Shown here: positions 1 through 5,692 of the stretch, piece by piece
Layout: every line of letters starts with the position of its first letter
Position numbering within the stretch: position 1 is the first letter of the stretch
Assembly (NCBI GenBank): GCA_028869355.1
Contig: JAGWSK010000448.1
Location: 1 to 5,802 of the forward strand
DNA from: Alphaproteobacteria bacterium
GTDB lineage: Bacteria > Pseudomonadota > Alphaproteobacteria > Micropepsales > Micropepsaceae
Reading direction: 5' to 3'
Length of the DNA: 5,802 nucleotides
Notes under the pieces: model-generated
Databases searched by the model: none
Seen by the model: only the letters and a program-made list of their open reading frames with translations
What the model was told of the DNA's origin: nothing
Position numbers and translations under genes: made by a program

Positions 1-25
1 ATATTTCTGCTTACGCCCGCTGACT

Positions 26-43
26 GATTCCGCTGAATCCGCT
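26..43 (+). repeat. Near-perfect tandem 9-mer in the leader
   Basis: Two adjacent 9-base units, GATTCCGCT (26-34) and GAATCCGCT (35-43), differ at one position. The same stretch contains a 5-bp inverted repeat, GATTC (26-30) with GAATC (35-39). It lies about 55 bases before the first gene and could be an operator half-site pair, but it is short and may be chance. No known regulator motif is recognised. Confidence 0.2.
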
Positions 44-63
44 ATCCTTGCCGGTCACGCGGT

Positions 64-82
64 GGCGCGAATTCATCGCGCC
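64..82 (+). promoter_or_regulatory. Leader hairpin just upstream of the first RBS
   Basis: GGCGCGA (64-70) and TCGCGCC (76-82) form a perfect 7-bp inverted repeat around a 5-base loop, ATTCA. It ends three bases before the purine-rich ribosome binding site at 86-93. If this region is transcribed, the stem could protect the 5' end or influence ribosome access. If it is double-stranded promoter DNA, it could be a dyad operator. The structure is seen directly; the role is inferred. Confidence 0.35.
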
Positions 83-85
83 GAT

Positions 86-93
86 GGAGGGAG
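86..93 (+). promoter_or_regulatory. Ribosome binding site of the solute-binding protein
   Basis: GGAGGGAG lies six bases before the ATG at 100. This spacing favours ATG 100 over the in-frame ATG at 109, which would be 15 bases away. Confidence 0.7.
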
Positions 94-99
94 ATCGTC

Positions 100-861
100 A
101 TGAGGCCCATGTCGAAATTCATTGCCTTCACAGCGGCTGTCTGCCTGGCTGCGCTCGCTTCCGGCGGTCCGGCGCTCGCGGGTGAAATCACGGTTGTCAC
201 CGGCGGCGGCCCGCTGCCCGATGTCATGGGCACGCTGCTTCCGATGTTCGAAAAAGCGACCGGCAACAAGGTGAACTTCGCCTCAAAGGGTGCGCCTGCG
301 ATTACCGCCGATCTCAAATCGGGCGCCGCGGATGTGGTCATCACCAACACCGAGGACGTGGACAACCTCGCGAAGAGCGGCGATGTGGCGGCCAATGGCC
401 AAACCCTGCTGATGATTTCGAAAGTGGGAATCGCGGTGAAGGCCGGCGCGCCCAAGCCGGATGTCAGCACACCCGACAAACTGAAAGCCGCGCTGACGGC
501 GGCGAAGACCGTCGGCTACAGCCTGGGCTCCAGCGGCCGGCACATGCAGAAGGTGTTCCAGGATCTCGGCATCACCGACATGATCAAGTCGAAAGCGGTG
601 GTCGTGCAGGGCCGGCCGGTCGGCGCAGCCATTGCATCGGGCGAAGCCCAGATCGGATTCCAGCAGGTTGCCGAACTTCGGCCGGTGAAAGGCGTCGATC
701 AGTTTGCCGAGCTTCCTGGCGCGCTGCAGACGAAGATACCCTATTCCGCGGGCATTGCGGCGAAGGCCAAGGACCCGGCAACCGCGCGTGCGCTGGTGAC
801 GTTCCTGCGGTCTGCCGCGGCGCAGGACGTGCTCAAGCGTAAGGGCATGGACCTGCCCTGA
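100..861 (+). CDS. ModA-like periplasmic solute-binding protein
   Basis: This 253-residue protein resembles the molybdate-binding (ModA-like, extracellular type II) solute-binding family, which captures a ligand in the periplasm. Residues 1-27 form a Sec signal: a basic start (MRPMSK), a hydrophobic core around 7-20 and an ALA site at 25-27. The mature protein opens with a beta-strand (EITVVTGGG) and a typical segment, FEKATGNKVNF, at 50-60. The C-terminal lobe carries GRPVG (171-175) and GEAQIGFQQ (181-189), followed by a LPGALQ-type segment, a pattern common in the 'ModA-like' proteins of Bradyrhizobium and relatives. The paired serines that hold molybdate in true ModA (ASS-like at the N-terminus) are not evident; GGGPLPD stands there, so the ligand may be organic rather than molybdate. 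No permease or ATPase gene is adjacent. It is first in the operon, 42 bases before the Fe-S subunit, with a possible attenuator between. The family call is firm; the ligand is unknown. Confidence 0.85.
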   Translation: MRPMSKFIAFTAAVCLAALASGGPALAGEITVVTGGGPLPDVMGTLLPMFEKATGNKVNFASKGAPAITADLKSGAADVVITNTEDVDNLAKSGDVAANGQTLLMISKVGIAVKAGAPKPDVSTPDKLKAALTAAKTVGYSLGSSGRHMQKVFQDLGITDMIKSKAVVVQGRPVGAAIASGEAQIGFQQVAELRPVKGVDQFAELPGALQTKIPYSAGIAAKAKDPATARALVTFLRSAAAQDVLKRKGMDLP

Positions 862-866
862 TTTTT
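842..866 (+). terminator. Possible intrinsic terminator/attenuator after the binding-protein gene
   Basis: AGGGCA (842-847) pairs perfectly with TGCCCT (854-859) around a six-base loop, and five T residues follow at 862-866 after a two-base gap (GA). The stem includes the last codons of the binding-protein gene and abuts its TGA at 859-861. The short T tract suggests partial rather than full termination. That would give more binding protein than enzyme from one transcript, a common need for periplasmic receptors. Readthrough is likely, because only 42 bases separate this gene from the next. Confidence 0.4.
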
Positions 867-903
867 CCGTGCCCGAGACAAGAGATCATCAACGGGGAAC
901 GCG

Positions 904-1377
904 ATGGCGATTGATCTGACCGTGAACGGAGTGAAGCATTCCGTCGATGTGGCGCCCGATACTCCGCTGCTGTGGGTGATCCGCGAGCAGCTTCGGCTGA
1001 CCGGCACGAAATTTTCCTGCGGCATCGCCCAGTGCGGCGCCTGCACGGTGCATATCGACGATCGTCCGGTTCGCTCCTGCAGCATCCCGGTCTCGTCCGC
1101 AGCGGGCAGGAACATCACCACCATCGAAGGGTTGTCGCCCGATACCACGCATCCGGTGCAGCTTGCGTGGATCGAGCATGATGTCCCGCAATGCGGCTAT
1201 TGCCAATCGGGTATGATCATGGCGGTCGCGGCATTGCTGAAGCGCCATCCCAAACCGACGGATGCCGATATCGATGCCGAGGTGACCAACGCCTGCCGTT
1301 GCAGCACCTATCACCGCATCCGGCAGGCGATTCACACTGCGGCCGGGAACCTGTCCTCGCAAGTGGGGAAACTCTGA
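904..1377 (+). CDS. (2Fe-2S) subunit of an IorAB-type molybdenum hydroxylase
   Basis: This 157-residue protein is the small electron-transfer subunit of a xanthine oxidase family enzyme, close in size and layout to IorA of isoquinoline 1-oxidoreductase. The N-terminal ferredoxin-like domain (about 1-75) binds one [2Fe-2S] cluster through C39, C44, C47 and C59 in a CxxxxCGxC...C pattern. The C-terminal helical domain (about 85-150) binds the second through C97, C100, C131 and C133 (QCGYCQSGM and CRC). All eight ligands are present. The residue after CRC is Ser instead of the usual Gly (CRCSTYH against the common CRCGTYxRI). There is no signal peptide, so it probably folds in the cytoplasm and is exported bound to the Tat-tagged large subunit. 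GGGGAA at 894-899 lies four bases before the ATG. Its TGA overlaps the next ATG (TGATG at 1375-1379), implying translational coupling and equal amounts of the two subunits. It carries electrons from Mo to an external acceptor, which is not encoded here. Confidence 0.92.
   Translation: MAIDLTVNGVKHSVDVAPDTPLLWVIREQLRLTGTKFSCGIAQCGACTVHIDDRPVRSCSIPVSSAAGRNITTIEGLSPDTTHPVQLAWIEHDVPQCGYCQSGMIMAVAALLKRHPKPTDADIDAEVTNACRCSTYHRIRQAIHTAAGNLSSQVGKL
1365..1369 (+). promoter_or_regulatory. Ribosome binding site that sets the large-subunit start
   Basis: GGGGA, inside the end of the Fe-S subunit gene, lies seven bases before ATG 1377. Together with the twin-arginine signal that begins right after this ATG, it fixes the start there and not at the in-frame ATG at 1191, which lies inside the upstream gene. 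Confidence 0.6.
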
Positions 1378-3725
1378 TGGCCGATAACGCCTCCACCCAA
1401 CTCGACCGGCGCGACTTTCTCACCACGGCTGCTGCCGCAACCGGCGCTCTTGTCGTCGGCTTCTGGATGCCGCCGCGCGCGAATGCGCAAATCATCCACC
1501 CGGAAGGCGCCGCGTGGGCGGTCGATCCCGGAATCCCGGAAGTCAACGCCTGGGTCGTGGTCGCGCCCGACGACACCGTGACCATTCGTATCGGACAGAC
1601 CGAGCTCGGCCAGGGTGTCTGGACTTCCAATGCGATGATGGTGGCCGAGGAACTGCAATGCGACTGGGGCAAAGTCCGGCCGCAATATGCCTCCGCCAAT
1701 CGCGACGCCCGCGAAATGGCGCCGGACTGGACGCTGAAAGTGCCGGGCCGCGGGGCTCAGGATCCTTATAGCGGCGGCGTGCCCGAATTCGGCGAGCGCA
1801 AGCCGGATGGGGTCAACGGCATTCCGGACACCCTCTACCGCCGTATGCGGACGAATGGCGTGGGATCGGTCCGGGACGGCCGCTATTATCTGCAGCTTGC
1901 CGGCGCGGAAGCGCGCGAGCGGCTGCTATTGGCTGCTGCCAAAACCTGGAACGTGCCGGTTGAACAAGTCAGTTCGGCGAATAGCGTGATCACGCATGGT
2001 CCAACCGGGCGCACCACCACCTATGGCAAGGTGGCCGCACTTGCTGCCCAGACTCCTCATCCTCATCCGGAAGCGATCCGCATCAAGCCGCCGATGGAAT
2101 GGAAGCTCATGGGGACGGAGCAGAAGAATCTCGATGTCCCGCTGAAAGTCGCCGGCAAAGCCGAGTATGGAATCGATATTTTCCTGCCGGGCATGAAATG
2201 GGCTGCGGTCAGGTCGTGTCCGGTCTATGGCGGTAACGTGAAAAGCTATGACTTCGACCGGATTCGCCACGAGCCGGGCGTGATTTCCGCCATCCAGTTC
2301 CCGATCCCCGACCCATCATTGATTCGCGGTCACGTCTTCGGTGGCGGCGTTGCCGTGGTTGGCGAGACCTGGCATCAGGCGCGGACTGCACTCGACAAAA
2401 TGCCGATCGAATGGGATGTGCCGCCTGAATACGCGGCACGCAACACGGCCAATATCCGCGCCGACCTGCTCGCCTCGCTCGACGAAGCCGGCAAAGTGGA
2501 AGTCAATCTCGGCGACTGCGACACAGCGTTTCGGAATGCCGCGAAAATCGTCGAAGCAACTTACAGCGTGCCTTATCTCCCGCGCGCCCGAATGGAGCCG
2601 GGAAACGCGACCGTGCTTGTCACCGACAACCGGGTGGACATCTGGCTCGGCGACCAGAGTCCGCAGGAGACGCGCCGCTCCGGCTCCCGCATCACGGGAA
2701 TTCCCGAAACCAATGTGTATGTCCATCTGTGCCATCTCGGTGGCGGATACGGCCGCAACGGCAATGGACCGCAGGCTGAACAGGCGATCTACATTGCCAA
2801 CAAGAATCGCGGCACGCCGATTCACATGCTGTGGACACGCGAGGAAGACTTCGTCGGCACGACCTTCCGGTCGATTGGTGTCGCCCGCTTGCGTGCGGCG
2901 CTCGACCGCGACGGCTGGCCCATCGCGATGGAGGTCCGTACCGCAACCGATGTCCTGGCTCCCGGCCAGACCACCGGCTTTGATGTCGCCCCGCGCTATT
3001 TTGCGCCCAATTACCGCTTCTCAACCCACAGCCGGAAATTCCACATTCCGGTCGGCACGCGCCGCGGCGTCGGCGCGCCGGCGCAGACTTACTATCGCGA
3101 AACTTTCATGGACGAGCTGGCCCATGCCGCAGGCAAGGACCCGTATCTCTACCGCCGCGAGCTGATCGCACGCACCAATCTTCCGTACAAAGCCGATATG
3201 ATCAAGGCGCTGGATATGGCCGCCGAAATGTCGGGCTGGGGCAAGCCGCTGCCGAAAGGCATGGCGCGTGGCATCGCGCTGGAAGAACACGGAACCCAGG
3301 GTGATGGCATGGCGACCATCAGCGCCATGGTGCACACGGTTTCCATCAGCCGGGACGGCAAGGTCCGTGTCGAACGCGTCGACGTCGCGCATGAGGAAGG
3401 ATTCCGCCTGGTCAATCCGCTGTCGGTCAGAAAGCAGATCGAGGGCCAGATCGTGTGGTTCTTCAACGACGCGATGTACCAGGAATGTACGGTCGAAGAA
3501 GGCCGCATTGCGCAGCACAATTTCGACCAGTTCATCCTGTCGCGCATCCGGGAAACGCCACCCGAGATCAATATCCGGTTCTTCAATACCGGACACTGGA
3601 TGGACGGCATGGGACATGACCGTGGCACCTCGATCCAGTCTGCGATTGGCGACGCCATTTTCCAGATCACCGGCAAGCGTTATCGCGATTTGCCATTCCG
3701 CAATCACGACCTCACCTGGAGCTAA
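1377..3725 (+). CDS. Tat-exported molybdopterin-binding subunit, IorB-like (xanthine oxidase family)
   Basis: This 782-residue protein is the molybdenum-cofactor subunit that pairs with the preceding Fe-S protein. Such enzymes use water to hydroxylate N-heterocycles or oxidise aldehydes. A Tat signal spans about residues 1-37: DRRDFLTT with R11-R12, a hydrophobic stretch, then ANA before Q38. Next come an N-terminal cofactor-binding domain with GQTELGQGVW (73-82), a hammerhead domain from about 256 (VAGKAEYGIDI), the first cofactor domain with MEP (406-408) and LGGGYGRNG (454-462), and the last domain with RRGVG (562-566), ETFMDELAHAAGKDP and a C-terminal ITGKRYRDLP. The length fits the IorB branch, which carries an extra N-terminal cofactor domain. 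Two features are odd. The C-terminal segment that normally reads GxGE, with Glu as the catalytic base, reads GMGH (H747). There also appears to be an insertion at about 116-160 relative to IorB proteins as I recall them. It overlaps the Fe-S gene by one base. Family confident; substrate and activity uncertain. Confidence 0.9.
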   Translation: MADNASTQLDRRDFLTTAAAATGALVVGFWMPPRANAQIIHPEGAAWAVDPGIPEVNAWVVVAPDDTVTIRIGQTELGQGVWTSNAMMVAEELQCDWGKVRPQYASANRDAREMAPDWTLKVPGRGAQDPYSGGVPEFGERKPDGVNGIPDTLYRRMRTNGVGSVRDGRYYLQLAGAEARERLLLAAAKTWNVPVEQVSSANSVITHGPTGRTTTYGKVAALAAQTPHPHPEAIRIKPPMEWKLMGTEQKNLDVPLKVAGKAEYGIDIFLPGMKWAAVRSCPVYGGNVKSYDFDRIRHEPGVISAIQFPIPDPSLIRGHVFGGGVAVVGETWHQARTALDKMPIEWDVPPEYAARNTANIRADLLASLDEAGKVEVNLGDCDTAFRNAAKIVEATYSVPYLPRARMEPGNATVLVTDNRVDIWLGDQSPQETRRSGSRITGIPETNVYVHLCHLGGGYGRNGNGPQAEQAIYIANKNRGTPIHMLWTREEDFVGTTFRSIGVARLRAALDRDGWPIAMEVRTATDVLAPGQTTGFDVAPRYFAPNYRFSTHSRKFHIPVGTRRGVGAPAQTYYRETFMDELAHAAGKDPYLYRRELIARTNLPYKADMIKALDMAAEMSGWGKPLPKGMARGIALEEHGTQGDGMATISAMVHTVSISRDGKVRVERVDVAHEEGFRLVNPLSVRKQIEGQIVWFFNDAMYQECTVEEGRIAQHNFDQFILSRIRETPPEINIRFFNTGHWMDGMGHDRGTSIQSAIGDAIFQITGKRYRDLPFRNHDLTWS

Positions 3726-3730
3726 TCCCC

Positions 3731-3739
3731 GAGGAGGGG
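3731..3739 (+). promoter_or_regulatory. Strong RBS of the ICL/PEPM gene, with a possible small masking stem
   Basis: GAGGAGGGG contains a full AGGAGG core (3732-3737), five bases before ATG 3743. CCCC at 3727-3730 could pair with GGGG at 3736-3739 across a five-base loop and partly mask the site when ribosomes are absent. The four-pair stem is small and the role is speculative. Confidence 0.45.
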
Positions 3740-3742
3740 CCA

Positions 3743-4738
3743 ATGACCAGAACGAGTGACAGACGTGAATTTGTCCAGACGGCAGGCTTGGCGGCATCCG
3801 CACTGTTGGTATCTGCGGGAGGGACCTCTGCAGCCGCGCCGGAATCTCGAACGGCTGCCACGCCAAGAACGATGGGCGCACGATTCCGTGCCCTGATGAA
3901 TGGCCCCGAACCGCTGATCTGCCCCGGCGCTTTCGACATTCTCTCCGCGCGTCTTTGCGCGTTTCACGGATTCAAAGCCGCCTTTGTCGGCAGCAGTGTG
4001 GCCAATCAGGCGCTTGTTGGATCGCCCGACCAGGCGATCGTCACGGTTTCCGAGATTATTGACTATGACAATGTGATCGCGTCAAACGCAGACATTCCGA
4101 TTCTTGCGGACGTGGATGATTTTGGCGCCACGCCGCTGAACGTTTACCGCTTCACAAAACAGGCCGAGCGGGGCGGCATCGGTTGTGCTGCTTTCGACGA
4201 CCGCATGCCGAGGAATCGCGCGACGAATTATGCGGTGCCCGGCGTAATGCCGAAGGACAGGATGATCGACAACATCCATGCCGCAGCGGATGCACGCACG
4301 GATATGGTGATTATCGCGCGGTGCCTCGCACCTGCCTCCAACGGTTCCAACGCAGAATTGTTGGACCGCGCCGCTGCCTATGCAGAAGCCGGTGCCGATG
4401 CGGTATGGATCGGATTACGCACACCGCAGGATTACGTGAAGGCGGCCGATCTGATCAAAAAGCCGATCATGGCCGGTGTCGGCAACGCAAATATTGCGGC
4501 GACCGCAGATGCCATGAGGGCCGCCCGCATTACCGTGGGCCAGGCCGTCACAATGGTGAATTTCGCTTTGGGCGCGGTGGACAGGGCGCTCGCGGAATTG
4601 CAGAGCACGGGCAAGCTGACGGAGGCGCGAAGAAATGCGCTTAACCCGCAGACCTCGGAAAAGATTGAGCAGGTGGCAGAACTCAACGCCCGCTCCCGCA
4701 AATACAATTTGCCCGCGGGCTCACCGGCGGAACGCTGA
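3743..4738 (+). CDS. Tat-exported isocitrate lyase/PEP mutase family protein
   Basis: This 331-residue protein has the ICL/PEPM barrel fold, whose members cleave or form C-C or P-C bonds in 2-oxo or hydroxy-dicarboxylates (methylisocitrate lyase, oxaloacetate hydrolase, dimethylmalate lyase, PEP mutase). The core matches in order: CPGAFDILSARL near 58-69, FVGSSVANQAL, the metal loop ADVDDFG (D123, D125, D126; usual DxDxGYG), FDDR with D152-D153 where most members have ED, and IIAR ending at R193 (usual IARTDA). The KKCGH loop of true isocitrate and methylisocitrate lyases is absent; PRNRATNYAVPG takes its place, so those reactions are unlikely. Residues 1-32 form a twin-arginine signal: SDRREFVQ with R7-R8, then a hydrophobic AGLAASALLVSAGG and TSAAA. 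Export is unusual for a fold known mainly from the cytosol. It begins 17 bases after the molybdenum subunit and ends 16 before the MBL gene. Fold confident; reaction unknown. Confidence 0.85.
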   Translation: MTRTSDRREFVQTAGLAASALLVSAGGTSAAAPESRTAATPRTMGARFRALMNGPEPLICPGAFDILSARLCAFHGFKAAFVGSSVANQALVGSPDQAIVTVSEIIDYDNVIASNADIPILADVDDFGATPLNVYRFTKQAERGGIGCAAFDDRMPRNRATNYAVPGVMPKDRMIDNIHAAADARTDMVIIARCLAPASNGSNAELLDRAAAYAEAGADAVWIGLRTPQDYVKAADLIKKPIMAGVGNANIAATADAMRAARITVGQAVTMVNFALGAVDRALAELQSTGKLTEARRNALNPQTSEKIEQVAELNARSRKYNLPAGSPAER

Positions 4739-4740
4739 AC

Positions 4741-4746
4741 AAGGAG
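4741..4746 (+). promoter_or_regulatory. Ribosome binding site that sets the MBL start
   Basis: AAGGAG lies eight bases before ATG 4755. It supports this start over the in-frame ATG at 4635, which lies within the ICL/PEPM gene. Starting at 4755 also places a clean Sec signal at the N-terminus. Confidence 0.65.
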
Positions 4747-4754
4747 TTTCCATC

Positions 4755-5633
4755 ATGAATCACCGCAATTGCGCGTTCACTTTCGCCATCATCGCCGGAT
4801 TGACGGGCTTTGGCGTGCTCGCCCAGGCGCAGGCGCCCAATCCCCCGCTGACCGTGAAGAAGGTGAAGAACAACATCTATTTCGTCGAGGGCGGTGGCGG
4901 AAATTCCGGGGTCATCATCGGCCAGAACGGCGTGATCGTCATCGACACCAAAACGACCGCGGCGGCGGGCAAGGGCATCGTCGATGCGGTCGCAAAACTC
5001 ACCAATAAGCCGATCACGACGGTCATCCTGACCCACAGTGACGCCGACCACGTCAACGGCCTGGTCTCATTTCCGAAGGGCGTGACCATCATTGCAGATC
5101 AGAACGACCGCAAGGAAATGGAAGCGGCGCTCGCCGCCGGCGCGCGTGGCGCGCCGCCAAGCGAATTTCTGCCCAACAAGATCGTCACCGAGGCACGCGA
5201 AAACGACACAATTGACGGCGTGAAACTGACGCTGATCCATGTCGCGCCGGCGCATACCAGCGGTGATTTGGCCATCTACCTCCCCGATGAAAAACTGGTC
5301 TTCAGCGGCGATCTGATCGGCGGCAACGATCCACTGATCCATCGGCAAAAGAATGGCACCTCGGAGGGATGGATTGAATTCGTTTCGGCGCTGGTCCAGC
5401 TCGACGCCAACACTTACGTGCTCGGCCATGCCGATCCAGAGACCAGGGCCCCGGTCGAAGCCCACCTCAAGCATGCGGAAGAAAAGCGGGCCAAAATTGC
5501 GGCCATGGTGAAGGACGGCAAGTCACTTGAAGAAATCAAGGCGGCGTTCGGGGAAACCGTTCAGCCGGGCGCCAACGCACCGCGCTTCCCAAGCTTCACG
5601 GAAACGACCTATCAGGAATTGACCAAAAAATAG
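4755..5633 (+). CDS. Secreted metallo-beta-lactamase-fold hydrolase
   Basis: This 292-residue protein has the MBL alpha-beta/beta-alpha fold, which holds one or two metal ions and hydrolyses esters, thioesters, lactones, amides and other bonds. A Sec signal covers residues 1-27: MNHR, a hydrophobic stretch and AQA before P28. The fold starts with a strand pair, NIYFVEGGGGNSGVIIG (40-56), and continues through VIVIDTK. Likely metal ligands are H94, D98 and H99 in THSDADH (93-99), H167 in HTSGD, D186 in FSGD and H225 in LGHAD. The second His of the usual HxHxDH is Asp (D96); HxDxDH variants exist in other MBL proteins such as the ComEC MBL domain, so activity is plausible. The C-terminal tail (about 235-292) is helical and charged (HAEEKRAKI, GKSLEEIKAAF), as in many exported MBL proteins of this type. 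It is the last gene of the operon, 16 bases after the ICL/PEPM gene. Substrate unknown; nothing points to antibiotic resistance. Confidence 0.88.
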   Translation: MNHRNCAFTFAIIAGLTGFGVLAQAQAPNPPLTVKKVKNNIYFVEGGGGNSGVIIGQNGVIVIDTKTTAAAGKGIVDAVAKLTNKPITTVILTHSDADHVNGLVSFPKGVTIIADQNDRKEMEAALAAGARGAPPSEFLPNKIVTEARENDTIDGVKLTLIHVAPAHTSGDLAIYLPDEKLVFSGDLIGGNDPLIHRQKNGTSEGWIEFVSALVQLDANTYVLGHADPETRAPVEAHLKHAEEKRAKIAAMVKDGKSLEEIKAAFGETVQPGANAPRFPSFTETTYQELTKK

Positions 5634-5668
5634 AATGCAATCTAACCAAAACTAAACATCTCACGCGG

Positions 5669-5685
5669 AGCCGCGGAGCGCGGCT
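5669..5685 (+). terminator. GC-rich hairpin after the operon
   Basis: AGCCGCG (5669-5675) and CGCGGCT (5679-5685) pair perfectly over seven positions around a GAG loop, 35 bases after the MBL stop. No T tract follows, so it is not a textbook intrinsic terminator. It may stabilise the transcript's 3' end or be part of a dispersed repeat together with the next structure. Confidence 0.4.
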
Positions 5686-5692
5686 TCTGGGC

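Noticed and set aside
48..76. Sigma-70-like promoter: TTGCCG (48-53), 17-base gap, ATTCAT (71-76)
   Set aside because: Only 4/6 and 3/6 matches to consensus, and the -10 box falls in the hairpin loop. Not better than chance in this leader.
100..861. Calling the first gene modA
   Set aside because: The fold fits, but no modBC neighbours or clear molybdate-binding serines are visible, so the specific symbol would overstate the evidence.
1191..1376. Longer N-terminus for the molybdopterin subunit from ATG 1191
   Set aside because: It would overlap the Fe-S subunit by 187 bases in another frame, and its 62 extra residues look like out-of-frame translation. ATG 1377 has an RBS and begins a proper Tat signal.
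2341..3165. Plus-strand open frame of 274 codons inside the molybdenum subunit gene
   Set aside because: It is an Arg/Ser/Pro-rich frame-shifted shadow of a gene whose own frame is intact and well conserved.
3021..3881. Long minus-strand open frame (286 codons)
   Set aside because: It is antisense to the C-terminal domain of the molybdenum subunit and the start of the next gene, both of which have clear family motifs. Long antisense frames are expected in GC-rich DNA, and this one shows no recognisable domain.
4711..4720. Perfect 10-base palindrome GCCCGCGGGC
   Set aside because: It is within the last codons of the ICL/PEPM gene, short, and common in GC-rich sequence. No T tract follows.
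4635..4754. Longer N-terminus for the MBL protein from ATG 4635
   Set aside because: The extra 40 residues overlap the ICL/PEPM gene and would bury the Sec signal. ATG 4755 has AAGGAG at good spacing.
5139..5155. GC-rich 7-bp hairpin (GGCGCGC, GTG loop, GCGCGCC)
   Set aside because: It lies inside the MBL coding frame and is explained by Ala/Gly/Arg codons in GC-rich DNA. No regulatory position is apparent.
4755..5633. Calling the MBL protein a beta-lactamase resistance gene
   Set aside because: The fold serves many hydrolases; the metal site is an HxDxDH variant and the operon context is metabolic.
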